Translations under genes and position numbers: made by a program | In this document: in pieces, positions 44,392-52,585 of the stretch | Layout: every line of letters starts with the position of its first letter | Position numbering within the stretch: the stretch's first letter is position 1 | Notes under the pieces: generated by a model | What the model was told of the DNA's origin: nothing | Databases searched by the model: none | Seen by the model: the letters and a program-made list of their open reading frames with translations, nothing else | NCBI RefSeq assembly: GCF_000422965.1 | Contig: NZ_AUHB01000019.1 | Coordinates: 1-64,000, forward strand | DNA: 64,000 bases | Origin: Pleomorphomonas oryzae DSM 16300 | GTDB lineage: Bacteria > Pseudomonadota > Alphaproteobacteria > Rhizobiales > Pleomorphomonadaceae | Direction of reading: 5' to 3'

Positions 44392-46089
44392 TCAGAGGCC
44401 GAGCCGCCAAACGCGCGCGGCGGCGATGCGTCCTTGCGGGGCTTCGAGGCGGATGGCAGTCACCGGGGCCGCATCGGCAAGCCGCTTGGTGCCGGCATAG
44501 CGGCCGTCGTCGGCAAACACCTCGATCGATCCCCGGTCGAGGAAGACGCGGACGGAGCGCACCTGCGCGCCGACGGCGAGATAATGCGGCGCAGCGAGCG
44601 AACCCTTGCTGTCTTCATGAAGGATGGCGAGCCCGCCTGCGCCGGCCGTGATGGCGAGCTTCAGCGTCGGGTGCGACAGCGTGAGTTCGAAGGGCAAGCC
44701 CGCCTCTTCGAACTCGATCATGATCTCAGCGGCACCGTCGTTGAGACCGACCATGTCGCCGGCTGCAAGGCTATGGTCATCGACAAGCGCCTGCCGGAGC
44801 GTGGTGACCGCCTCGATCGGTGGCGTGAGCAGCGCGCCGTCCCGGAGCAGCAGCCGGCGCGGCAGGGTCATCGCGGTCGGCCAGTCGGCGGTCCTGACGA
44901 TATCCGTCCAGTTGGCGAGCCAGGCGATGCCGACGGGACCATCCCGGTCAACGAAGGCCTGGAAGCCATAGGCGTCCGTGCCGAAGTCCAGCTCCCGGCG
45001 AAATTCGGGTACGAAGGTCTGGCCATCAAAATGGCCGACGATGCCGAAAGTGAGATTGCGCCGCCGTGTCGCCGGATCGCGGCTCATCAACAGGCCGACG
45101 ATCAGAAGCCAGCGGGTTTCAGGATCTTCCGCCAGGCCATCGAGCGGCAGCATGGCCGGACATTCGCCGACGGTGCGGCCATAGTCTCGCTCGCGGTGGA
45201 CAAGACCGACGAAGCGCCAGCCGGACGCGCCGGTCGGGTCGGCTGTCTCGTTGAGCATGACGACGCCCCCCTCGGCATCGCGACCGCCGAGCAACATCTT
45301 GAGACGCCCATCGGGGCCACGGAAGACGTAAGGGTCGCGGTTGTCCTCACCGAGGCCGAGCCCATCCGGCCTACCAGCCAGCACTGTCTGCGGGGTGTCG
45401 AGTGTGACGCCGTCGCTGCTCCGCACCGCACATTGCACTTCCATCTCCGGCTTCCGGCCCTCGATATGGTCGGTGAAGAAAGCCCGGAAGCCGGGTTCTC
45501 CGGGCACAGCGATCGCCGAGCCGGAGAAGATGCCCCCGGCACCGTTCGCCGCGTATACGGCGTCACCCGGCTCGAGGAAGATCGGCAGATGACGCCAATG
45601 CAACAGGTCGTCGGAGACAGCGTGGCCCCAATGCATGGCATGCCAGCGAAGACTGTGCGGGTAGTGCTGGTAGAAGAGATGGGCGCGGCCATCGAAGCGG
45701 CCAAAGCCGTTGGGATCATTCATCCAGCCGAAAGGCGGCCGGAAATGGTAGCCACCAGCCAGCTTAGGCGGGGTCGATGCCGGTCCGGCATGCAGCACCC
45801 GAATGCCGGTGTCGAGCACGCTGGCTGAATCATAGGCGTAGACGGCCGACAGCAATGTGGTCGCGGGATCGTAGCTGAGGCGATCGACCGGCGCTGCGGC
45901 AACGAGGCGCCACCGTTCGAAGGCGTCTGTTCGCCCGGTGATCACTTCGCCCGCTCCGTTCAGAGCGACGATCGCCGGTTCCGTCCCCTTGGCCATCAGG
46001 AAGAGTTCGATGGTGTGGCCCGCTGCCACCGGGGCAAAGGATATCGCTTCCCAGCCCGACTGATCGGCCGAAGAAAATGGCTGGGACAT
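44392..46089 (-). CDS. GH32 family beta-fructosidase (sucrose/fructan hydrolase)
   Basis: A 565-residue glycoside hydrolase family 32 enzyme. The nucleophile motif is WMNDPNG (Asp125), the transition-state stabiliser is in EDNRDPYVF (Asp252), and the acid/base Glu309 is in GRTVGECPAM. The five-bladed propeller is followed by a beta-sandwich ending in FLDRGSIEVFADDG. The first 100 residues are an extra N-terminal region. There is no signal peptide, so it acts on imported sucrose or short fructo-oligosaccharides in the cytoplasm. The start is ATG 46089, 2 bp after the permease stop. The ROK fructokinase upstream would phosphorylate the released fructose. Confidence 0.93.
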   Translation of the reverse strand: MSQPFSSADQSGWEAISFAPVAAGHTIELFLMAKGTEPAIVALNGAGEVITGRTDAFERWRLVAAAPVDRLSYDPATTLLSAVYAYDSASVLDTGIRVLHAGPASTPPKLAGGYHFRPPFGWMNDPNGFGRFDGRAHLFYQHYPHSLRWHAMHWGHAVSDDLLHWRHLPIFLEPGDAVYAANGAGGIFSGSAIAVPGEPGFRAFFTDHIEGRKPEMEVQCAVRSSDGVTLDTPQTVLAGRPDGLGLGEDNRDPYVFRGPDGRLKMLLGGRDAEGGVVMLNETADPTGASGWRFVGLVHRERDYGRTVGECPAMLPLDGLAEDPETRWLLIVGLLMSRDPATRRRNLTFGIVGHFDGQTFVPEFRRELDFGTDAYGFQAFVDRDGPVGIAWLANWTDIVRTADWPTAMTLPRRLLLRDGALLTPPIEAVTTLRQALVDDHSLAAGDMVGLNDGAAEIMIEFEEAGLPFELTLSHPTLKLAITAGAGGLAILHEDSKGSLAAPHYLAVGAQVRSVRVFLDRGSIEVFADDGRYAGTKRLADAAPVTAIRLEAPQGRIAAARVWRLGL

Positions 46090-46091
46090 GG

Positions 46092-46970
46092 TCAACCTTT
46101 CACCGCTGAGCCAACAAAGGAGCTGATGAACCAGCGTTGGAAGGCGAGATAGAACACGAGAATGGGGATCATCATCAGCACCGAGGCGGCCATGGCCCGG
46201 TCCCAGAAGATGCTGTCCTGGCCGAAGAACGTGGCGATCGCCACCGAGATCGGCCGGGCATAGTCGGTCTGGGTGATCAGGATGGGCCAGAGATATTGGT
46301 TCCAGGCCTCGATGCCCATCAGGATGGAGACGGTGGCAAGGGCCGGCAGACTGAGCGGCATGAAGATCGACCACCAGGTGCGGAAGATCGAGGCGCCGTC
46401 GATGGAGGCGGCCTCGTAGAGCTCCTTCGGCAATTGCGCGAAGAATTGGTAGAACAGGAAGGTGTAGAGGGGGCTCGCCACGAAGGGCAGGATCTGGGCG
46501 GTGAAGGTGTCGGACAGCCCGGCCCGCGACACGATGATCAGCAGCGGCATGATGATGCTCTCCTGCGGGATGACGTAGAGAGCGATGATCAGCGACAGGA
46601 TCAGCGCCCGCCCCGGCAGGCTGCCCCAGGCGAGGATGAAGCCGGCCATCGAGTTGATGATCAGGCCGAGGCTGACCGTCGAGAACAGGATCAACAGCGA
46701 ATTACCGAGATAGCGGCCGAAGGCCAGCTCGCCGGCGAAGTTGCCGACCTCGCGGAAGTTATTGAGTGTCGGGTTGTCCACCCAGAAGGCCCGGAACGAT
46801 CCCATATCGGCGAGGATCTGGAATCGGTCGTCCTTCAGCGAGGCGATGAACAGCATGAACAGCGGCGAGATCACCACCAGAGCGATGACGAACACCGAGA
46901 TCGACTGGACGATGCGGTAGCCATTGAGAGGCGCCGCTGGCTTGCGGGGGGAAAGGGCGAGATCAGACAT
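46092..46970 (-). CDS. Carbohydrate ABC transporter permease (MalG type)
   Basis: A 292-residue inner-membrane permease of the CUT1 family with six helices. The EAA loop reads YEAASIDGASIFRTWWSIFMPLSLPAL, the site that docks the ATPase. The N-terminal cytoplasmic part (SPRKPAAPLNGYRIVQS) precedes helix 1. It overlaps the end of the other permease gene by 8 bp and pairs with it. It belongs to the fructoside import system. Confidence 0.93.
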   Translation of the reverse strand: MSDLALSPRKPAAPLNGYRIVQSISVFVIALVVISPLFMLFIASLKDDRFQILADMGSFRAFWVDNPTLNNFREVGNFAGELAFGRYLGNSLLILFSTVSLGLIINSMAGFILAWGSLPGRALILSLIIALYVIPQESIIMPLLIIVSRAGLSDTFTAQILPFVASPLYTFLFYQFFAQLPKELYEAASIDGASIFRTWWSIFMPLSLPALATVSILMGIEAWNQYLWPILITQTDYARPISVAIATFFGQDSIFWDRAMAASVLMMIPILVFYLAFQRWFISSFVGSAVKG

Positions 46971-47898
46971 CGAAGCGCCTCATGAGCCTGCGCTGGATCA
47001 GCGCGATGACCAGGACGATCAGGAACAGGATCACTGACACCGCCGAAGCGTAGCCGAGTTTCTGCTCCTCGAAGCCGGCGCGCACCATGTAGTGGACGAC
47101 GGTCTCGGTCGACGACTTCGGTCCGCCCTGTGTCAGGATGGCGACCTGCGTGTAGAGCTTGAAGGCCTGGATGGTGGTGATCACCAGCACGAACACATGG
47201 GTCGGCCTAAGGCCCGGCATGGTGACATGCCAGAAGCGGCCCCAGCGACCGGCGCCATCGATGCGAGCGGCGTCATAAAGTTCGTCGGGAATGCCCTGCA
47301 TGCCGGCGAGATAGATGATCATCTGGAAGCCGTAGGCCTGCCAGGCCGACAGCAGCACGATGGAAAACATCGCCCAGTTCGGATCGCCCAGCCAGTCGAT
47401 CGGCTGGATATGCCCGCCAGATAGCGACGCCAGAATCTGGTTGAGCGGACCGGTCGGGTACTGGAACAGCGTGCCCCAGATGACGCAGACGACCACCATC
47501 GACGTGATGGCCGGCAGGAAGAACATACCGCGGAACAGATTCCGGAACGGCAGTTTCTGATTGAGGATCAGCGCTGTCAGGAAGGCGAGCCCGCATTGTA
47601 CCGGCAGCACCCAGAGCGTGAAGCGCGTGACGTTCCAGAGCGACGTCCAGAACAGATCGTCGCTCAGGATGCGCAGGAAATTGTTGAAGCCGACGAAGCG
47701 CACCGGCGTCGGCCGGGGCACCAGCGGCTGGTTGGTCATCGCCGTCCAGAAGGACAGCAGGAAGGGCGTGATCAGGAAGACGGTCATCAGCACGACCGCC
47801 GGCGCCAGCATGCCTATTTCCTGCAGGAAACGCGGCCAGCCGACACGGGTGATGATGGAACGGCGGCGCCGCTTCGGTGGGATTGTCAGTGCGGACAT
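46963..47898 (-). CDS. Sugar ABC transporter permease (MalF/UgpA type)
   Basis: A 311-residue permease with six helices and the EAA motif YDAARIDGAGRWGRFWHVTMPGLRPT. ATG 47898 (MSALTIPP) is preceded by GAGGGG; the frame extends 25 codons upstream through a hairpin. A basic stretch (PPKRRRRSIITR) precedes helix 1. It forms a heterodimer with the MalG-type permease downstream. Confidence 0.93.
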   Translation of the reverse strand: MSALTIPPKRRRRSIITRVGWPRFLQEIGMLAPAVVLMTVFLITPFLLSFWTAMTNQPLVPRPTPVRFVGFNNFLRILSDDLFWTSLWNVTRFTLWVLPVQCGLAFLTALILNQKLPFRNLFRGMFFLPAITSMVVVCVIWGTLFQYPTGPLNQILASLSGGHIQPIDWLGDPNWAMFSIVLLSAWQAYGFQMIIYLAGMQGIPDELYDAARIDGAGRWGRFWHVTMPGLRPTHVFVLVITTIQAFKLYTQVAILTQGGPKSSTETVVHYMVRAGFEEQKLGYASAVSVILFLIVLVIALIQRRLMRRFDV

Positions 47899-47930
47899 GA
47901 GCCCCTCGCCAAGCGATGGTGGCAGGATGC

Positions 47931-47959
47931 GGCGCGCGCCTGAAGGGAGGGCGCGCGCC
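47931..47959. other. GC-rich hairpin between binding-protein and permease genes
   Basis: A 10-bp perfect inverted repeat, GGCGCGCGCC / GGCGCGCGCC, with a 9-base loop and no T-run. It lies between the solute-binding-protein gene and the first permease of the fructoside cassette, where such hairpins commonly protect the 5' message and reduce readthrough. Confidence 0.7.
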
Positions 47960-48014
47960 GTTAGGCCGTGCAAAGACCCCGTCCTTGCGACGGACGGACC
48001 TCAGCGGGCGGACA

Positions 48015-49304
48015 TCAATTGCCGTCGAACGGCGGATAACCGTCGTTGTCGGCGATGTCCTCGTCGATCTTCTGGGCGGCAGCGGTCAGCGCCTTCTGCG
48101 TGTCCTCGCCGTTGAAGATCTGGTCGACGGCCTGCATGAAAGCGGAGGTGATGGTCGGATAGGCCGGGTGCGGCGGGCGTGGCACGGCCACCTTGGATGC
48201 CTGCTCGAAAGCGACAGCCATCGGCCCGCCTTCCGCATAGAGCGGCGACTGGGCGGCAAAGCTCTTGAGGCCGGGATAGGCGCTCTGGCTCACCGCGTAG
48301 TCGCGATAGTCCTTGTCCTTCAGGAGGAAGCTCAGGAACTTGCCGGCGATGTCGGGATGCTCGGACTGGGTGGTGATCGCCCAGATCCAGGTGCCGTCGG
48401 GGCTGGCGCTCTTGTCGCCGAACTTCGGCAGCGGCATCACCACCACGTCGTCCTTCATCTTGGCGGCGGCTTCGGCGTAGAACCAGTGGCCGCCCCAGGC
48501 GAGCGCTGCCGGCTGACCGTCGGCGTAGAACTGGTTGGTACCCGACGACATCGGCACGACCCAGCCGTTCTTCACCCAGGTCTGCATCATGGTGAGCGCA
48601 TCGACGCAAGGCTTGCTGTCGAGCGCGCCCTCGGCCTTCCAGGTCTTGCGGTCGATCAGGTCGCAGCCGAAGGAGTTGAGGATCGGCTGGTAGGCGTAGG
48701 TCACCCACTCGGTCTTGATGCCATAGCCGCGGAAGGTGTCGATCGGCCATTTGACGCCATCCACCTTGGCCAGCTTGCCGAGATAGTCTTCGAACTCGGC
48801 GCGCGTCCAGGCGTCGTCCACCGACTTCGGGATGCGGGCACCGATCTTCTCGAGATATTTCTTATTGCCGTAGAGCACCACCGAGCTGTCGGTCAGGCCG
48901 ATGGCATAGAGCTCCTTGTCGATCGGGTAGGTGCCCTGGGCAATGTTGGACGCCGTCATGTCGTCAAGAAGGTCCTTGTCGACGTAGCTCTTGAGCGGCT
49001 TGAGGTAGCCCGACCAGACGTAGTTGGCGAGGAAGGGTGCATCGAGCTCCATGATGTCAGGCAGTTGCTTGGACATCACCGCCGACGAGAACTTCTCGTT
49101 GTAAGCATCGTGCGGTGCGTAGATCAGCTCGATGTCGACATCCGGATTGGCCGCCTCGAAGCGTTCGGCGACCTTGCCGTAGAGCGCCACCCAGCCGGGA
49201 TCACCTTGGTGCATCATGCGCACCACAGTCTTGGCATCGGCGGCGGCCGTCAGCGCCATCAGTGCGGTTGTGGCGGCAAAGACGCTAAGTAAACGATTAC
49301 CCAT
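48015..49304 (-). CDS. Extracellular sugar-binding protein of the fructoside ABC transporter
   Basis: A 429-residue periplasmic solute-binding protein of the CUT1 class (family 1). The signal peptide is about residues 1-24 (MGNRLLSVFAATTALMALTAAADA). The mature part starts KTVVRMMHQGDPGW and has FEAANPDVDIELIY, KQLPDIMELDAPFLANYV, GGHWFYAE and PAYPTITSAFMQAVDQI. The neighbours (GH32, fructokinase) suggest sucrose or fructo-oligosaccharides as ligand. A LacI-type operator candidate overlaps codons 2-5. Confidence 0.92.
   Translation of the reverse strand: MGNRLLSVFAATTALMALTAAADAKTVVRMMHQGDPGWVALYGKVAERFEAANPDVDIELIYAPHDAYNEKFSSAVMSKQLPDIMELDAPFLANYVWSGYLKPLKSYVDKDLLDDMTASNIAQGTYPIDKELYAIGLTDSSVVLYGNKKYLEKIGARIPKSVDDAWTRAEFEDYLGKLAKVDGVKWPIDTFRGYGIKTEWVTYAYQPILNSFGCDLIDRKTWKAEGALDSKPCVDALTMMQTWVKNGWVVPMSSGTNQFYADGQPAALAWGGHWFYAEAAAKMKDDVVVMPLPKFGDKSASPDGTWIWAITTQSEHPDIAGKFLSFLLKDKDYRDYAVSQSAYPGLKSFAAQSPLYAEGGPMAVAFEQASKVAVPRPPHPAYPTITSAFMQAVDQIFNGEDTQKALTAAAQKIDEDIADNDGYPPFDGN
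49289..49300. promoter_or_regulatory. Candidate LacI-family operator at the binding-protein start
   Basis: GTAAACGATTAC, a dyad with the central CG typical of LacI-family operators. It overlaps codons 2-5 of the binding-protein gene. A related site lies upstream of lacI. Confidence 0.45.
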
Positions 49305-49346
49305 GATGAAAGTCTCCTCCGTTTCTTCCTCGGTTTCAGGTCCAGC

Positions 49347-50345
49347 TCAGACCGAAGCCCTCTCCACAAGCTGGAATGGGAGCAATTTCAGCCCCCTCTC
49401 CGGCGGTTCGTCCGCCTGAAGTATTTCCGCCGCCAGCCGGCCCATGGCGCGGTGGGGCAGGGCCATGGTGGTCAGCGGCGGGTCGAGCCGCGTGACGATG
49501 TCGATCTGATTGTCGAAGCCCGCGACCGCGACGTCGTCGGGGATACCCGCTCCCACTTTGCGGAGCGCGGTGTAGACCTCCATGGCCACGCGATCGTTGC
49601 CGCAAAGAATGGCGTCCGGCCGATCGGGTCCGGCCATCAGGTCCGCGACATGCTGGGCGACCAGACTGCGCGCCCGATCGGCGTAGATGGCGCGCTTGAC
49701 AGCCGGCAACACGGCGACCGGCTCGAGACCGGCTTCTCCGAGCGCGGTCCGGAAGCCACGCTCGCGCAGCTCGCCGGCCAGAAGCCCCGGCAGATTGATG
49801 AAGGAGATCTTGCGCCGACCGGCGTTGATCAGGTGGCTGGCGATGATGTGGCCGGCCGCTTCCTCGTCGGGCACCAGCGACGTCACGCGTCCGGTCGCGT
49901 CGCGGCAGTTGATCATCACCCCGATATGGTCGGCGAGTTCGGGTGGGATGGCTACTTCCTTGTGATACATCGCCGCGTAACCGATGGCGCGGGGTCGGAA
50001 GCGGCTGACATCGTCGTAGACCTTGGCGATGTCGCGGTCGCTACCGATCGTGGTGAAGAACACCGAGAGGTCGGCCTTGCGGGCGGAATTGTCGAGGCCG
50101 CGAATGATCTCGGTGGCGAAAGGCGAGGTGAGCAGTTCATCGCCGATAATGGCGATCAGCGGCATCCAGCCCTGCCGCATGCTGCGCGCGGCGAAATTGG
50201 TGACATAGCCGAGTTCCTCGGCGATCTTGCAGATCCGATCGCGCGTCTCGTCGGCCATCCGGGCCGAGCCGCCGTGCAATGCGCCGGAGACGGTCTTGAC
50301 CGACACCCCGGCGATGCTGGCGATATCCTGCAGCGAAACGGTCAC
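49347..50345 (-). CDS. LacI family transcriptional regulator
   Basis: A 332-residue repressor. The N-terminal HTH is LQDIASIAGVSVKTVSGAL with hinge helix NFAARSMRQG; family members often have VSRAL, here VSGAL. A periplasmic-binding-protein-like effector domain follows (MPLIAIIGDELL to FDNQIDIVTRLDPPLTTMALP). GTG 50345 is chosen because GGGAGGGG precedes it; ATG 50396 would add 17 residues. It lies between the fructokinase and transport genes and probably represses the cassette until a fructoside-derived signal binds. Confidence 0.92.
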   Translation of the reverse strand: MTVSLQDIASIAGVSVKTVSGALHGGSARMADETRDRICKIAEELGYVTNFAARSMRQGWMPLIAIIGDELLTSPFATEIIRGLDNSARKADLSVFFTTIGSDRDIAKVYDDVSRFRPRAIGYAAMYHKEVAIPPELADHIGVMINCRDATGRVTSLVPDEEAAGHIIASHLINAGRRKISFINLPGLLAGELRERGFRTALGEAGLEPVAVLPAVKRAIYADRARSLVAQHVADLMAGPDRPDAILCGNDRVAMEVYTALRKVGAGIPDDVAVAGFDNQIDIVTRLDPPLTTMALPHRAMGRLAAEILQADEPPERGLKLLPFQLVERASV

Positions 50346-50418
50346 GAGTGGTTTCCCCTCCCAGGGCGCCGACGCTTTACCGAGACGGCTCTTCATTCCT
50401 CGTCGGTAGGTGGCTTGA

Positions 50419-50430
50419 GTTATCGTTTAC
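50419..50430. promoter_or_regulatory. Candidate LacI-family operator upstream of lacI
   Basis: GTTATCGTTTAC, sharing ATCGTTTAC with the site at the binding-protein start (read on the other strand). It lies in the gap between the fructokinase and lacI genes, fitting autoregulation. Confidence 0.45.
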
Positions 50431-50469
50431 CCAATGCCATCGCTGCGAGATCTTGTCAAGGCATTCGAA

Positions 50470-51444
50470 CTACGCCCTTTGAAGGGAAAAGCCATCAGTC
50501 CGCAACCTCTGGCGTTCTTCCTTCCAGAGGAAGGCTGCGCCTCGGACGCCGGAGCTGTCGCCATGCTTGGCCTTGCGGATAGGCGTCGCCACGCTGTCGG
50601 AGAAGACGAGGCGGCTGCCCTCGCCCTGCCAGAGGTTGGTGCGGGTTGAGAGAAGCTTCGGCACGTCGTCATAGAGCTCGTCGACATTGCTCATGCCGCC
50701 GCCCAGCACGAACACATCCGGATCGACCAGGTCGATGATCAGCGCCAGCGACCGGGCGAGGCGATCGACATAGCGACCGTAGACCTCGAGAGCGACCGGA
50801 TCGCCGGCTCGCTTCAGCGCGATCACCTCGGAGGCCTTGCGATCGATGCCGGTGGTGGTCTTGTAGTCAAGCTCGAAGCCGGTGCCCGAACAGAACATTT
50901 CCAGGCAACCGTTGCGGCCGCACCAGCACCTGGGGCCGGGATACTCGCCCTCTTTCGGCCAAGGCAACGAATAGTGGCCGATCTCGCCGGCCAGCCCCTG
51001 AAAGCCGGCGTGGCTCTTGCCCTTGATGGCGATGCCACCGCCATGGCCGGTACCCAGGATGATGCCGACCACCACATCGAGGCCGGCGCCGGCGCCATCG
51101 ATCGCCTCGGAGACGGCCAGGCAATTGCCGTCGTTGGCAAGCCGCACCGGCCGCTGCAGCGCGGCTTCGAGATCGCGACCGAGCGGCTGACCGTTCAACC
51201 AGAAGGCGTTGGAGTTGCGGATGAGGCCGGTCAGCGGGTTGGGACTGCCGGGCAGGCCGATGCCGACGCTACCCTTCTGGCCGGTCGCCTTTTCCACATG
51301 GGCTACCAGATCGACCACCGCCCGGATCGAGGCGTCATAATCCTCGCGCGGCGTTGCGATACGGTGGCGGCAGAGCTCGACGCCCTCGGCATCAAGCCCC
51401 ACCACCTCCATCTTCGTCCCGCCCCAGTCGATCCCGATATACAT
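50470..51444 (-). CDS. ROK family fructokinase
   Basis: A 324-residue sugar kinase of the ROK family. The phosphate loop is IGIDWGGTKMEVV, the catalytic Asp is in LANDGNCLAVSEA, the ATP motif is IILGTGHGGGI, and the zinc site is CWCGRNGCLE. The first two motifs resemble Mak-type fructokinases (manno(fructo)kinases) most. It would phosphorylate fructose from GH32 action to fructose-6-phosphate, and could also act on mannose. It is encoded between the second ATPase (26 bp upstream) and lacI, all on the minus strand. Confidence 0.88.
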   Translation of the reverse strand: MYIGIDWGGTKMEVVGLDAEGVELCRHRIATPREDYDASIRAVVDLVAHVEKATGQKGSVGIGLPGSPNPLTGLIRNSNAFWLNGQPLGRDLEAALQRPVRLANDGNCLAVSEAIDGAGAGLDVVVGIILGTGHGGGIAIKGKSHAGFQGLAGEIGHYSLPWPKEGEYPGPRCWCGRNGCLEMFCSGTGFELDYKTTTGIDRKASEVIALKRAGDPVALEVYGRYVDRLARSLALIIDLVDPDVFVLGGGMSNVDELYDDVPKLLSTRTNLWQGEGSRLVFSDSVATPIRKAKHGDSSGVRGAAFLWKEERQRLRTDGFSLQRA

Positions 51445-51470
51445 CCAGCCTCTCCCCGTCGGTTCCCGGA

Positions 51471-52469
51471 CTAAAGGGCGTTGCCGTCGACGCCGAAGCG
51501 GTGCAAATGCCCGTCCTCCGGGGTCAGCACAACGTCGTCCCCAGCAGCCACCGGCATGTCGCCAACCGTGCGGGCCGTGATCCGGCTGGCGTCGGCCATC
51601 TCGACGTGGATGAAAGTGTCACTGCCCAGATGCTCGGCGGAAATCACTCGGCCGCGCCAGCCATCGCCATCGCGACTGACGACAAGATGCTCGGGGCGGA
51701 CGCCGATGGTATCAGCGCCGGCCTTGCTGGCGAGATCGCCGGTGATGAAATTCATCTGTGGCGACCCGATGAAGCCGGCGACGAATAGATTGGCTGGCGA
51801 ACGGTAGAGATCGAGCGGTGCGCCGACCTGTTCGAGACGGCCGGCGTTCAGCACGGCGATCTTGTCGGCCATGGTCATGGCCTCGGTCTGGTCGTGCGTC
51901 ACATAAATGGTCGTGGTGCCAAGCCGCTGCTGCAACTCGCGGATCTCCACGCGCATCTGCACACGCAGCTTGGCATCGAGGTTGGAAAGCGGCTCGTCGA
52001 ACAGAAAGACCTTGGGGTCGCGGACGATGGCGCGGCCCATGGCGACGCGTTGACGCTGCCCGCCGGATAGCGCCACCGGTTTGCGCTCGAGTTGGCGCGT
52101 CAGGTCGAGGATGGTGGCTGCCTTGCCAACGCGGTCCTGGATCTCGGCCCTGGGTCGGCCGGCGAGTTTCAGGGCAAAACCCATGTTGGCGGCGACGTTC
52201 ATGTGCGGATAAAGCGCGTAGTTTTGGAACACCATGGCGATGTCCCGGTCCTTGGGCGCCAGGTCGTTGACCACCTTGTCGTCGATGCGGATTTCGCCGC
52301 TCCTGATGGTTTCGAGGCCAGCGACGCACCGCAACAACGTCGATTTGCCGCAGCCGGACGGACCGACGAGAGCCACGAATTCACCGTCGGCGATGTCGAT
52401 CGAGATGTCGTGCAACACCTCAAGCGCGCCATAGGCCTTGCGCAGATTCCTGATTTCGACGGTGGCCAT
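51471..52469 (-). CDS. UgpC/MalK-type carbohydrate ABC transporter ATPase (second copy)
   Basis: A 332-residue ATPase of the CUT1 class. Walker A is GPSGCGKST, the Q-loop [10 protein letters not shown], the signature LSGGQRQR, Walker [16 protein letters not shown], and a TOBE domain contains [17 protein letters not shown] 52469 ([11 protein letters not shown]) is used. It faces away from the binding-protein and permease genes of the mannosidase cassette, which lack their own ATPase, and is the likely partner of that importer. It also leads the minus-strand run into the fructokinase gene. Confidence 0.92.
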   Translation of the reverse strand: MATVEIRNLRKAYGALEVLHDISIDIADGEFVALVGPSGCGKSTLLRCVAGLETIRSGEIRIDDKVVNDLAPKDRDIAMVFQNYALYPHMNVAANMGFALKLAGRPRAEIQDRVGKAATILDLTRQLERKPVALSGGQRQRVAMGRAIVRDPKVFLFDEPLSNLDAKLRVQMRVEIRELQQRLGTTTIYVTHDQTEAMTMADKIAVLNAGRLEQVGAPLDLYRSPANLFVAGFIGSPQMNFITGDLASKAGADTIGVRPEHLVVSRDGDGWRGRVISAEHLGSDTFIHVEMADASRITARTVGDMPVAAGDDVVLTPEDGHLHRFGVDGNAL

Positions 52470-52490
52470 GCGAACCTCCCAGACGCTGGC

Positions 52491-52518
52491 TTGACAACAA
52501 AACAAAGTGATTTAATCT
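52491..52518 (+). promoter_or_regulatory. Sigma-70-type promoter of the mannosidase cassette
   Basis: TTGACA at 52491-52496, then about 16 bp to TAATCT at 52513-52518, in an AT-rich patch about 70 bp before the binding-protein start. The -35 box is perfect; the -10 box is weak. Confidence 0.5.
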
Positions 52519-52585
52519 AATTGGCGTTGGTTTGGGAAGCCGAAATTTTGAGGAGCGGCTTCCGCGCCTTCTGGGAGGAAAAGCG

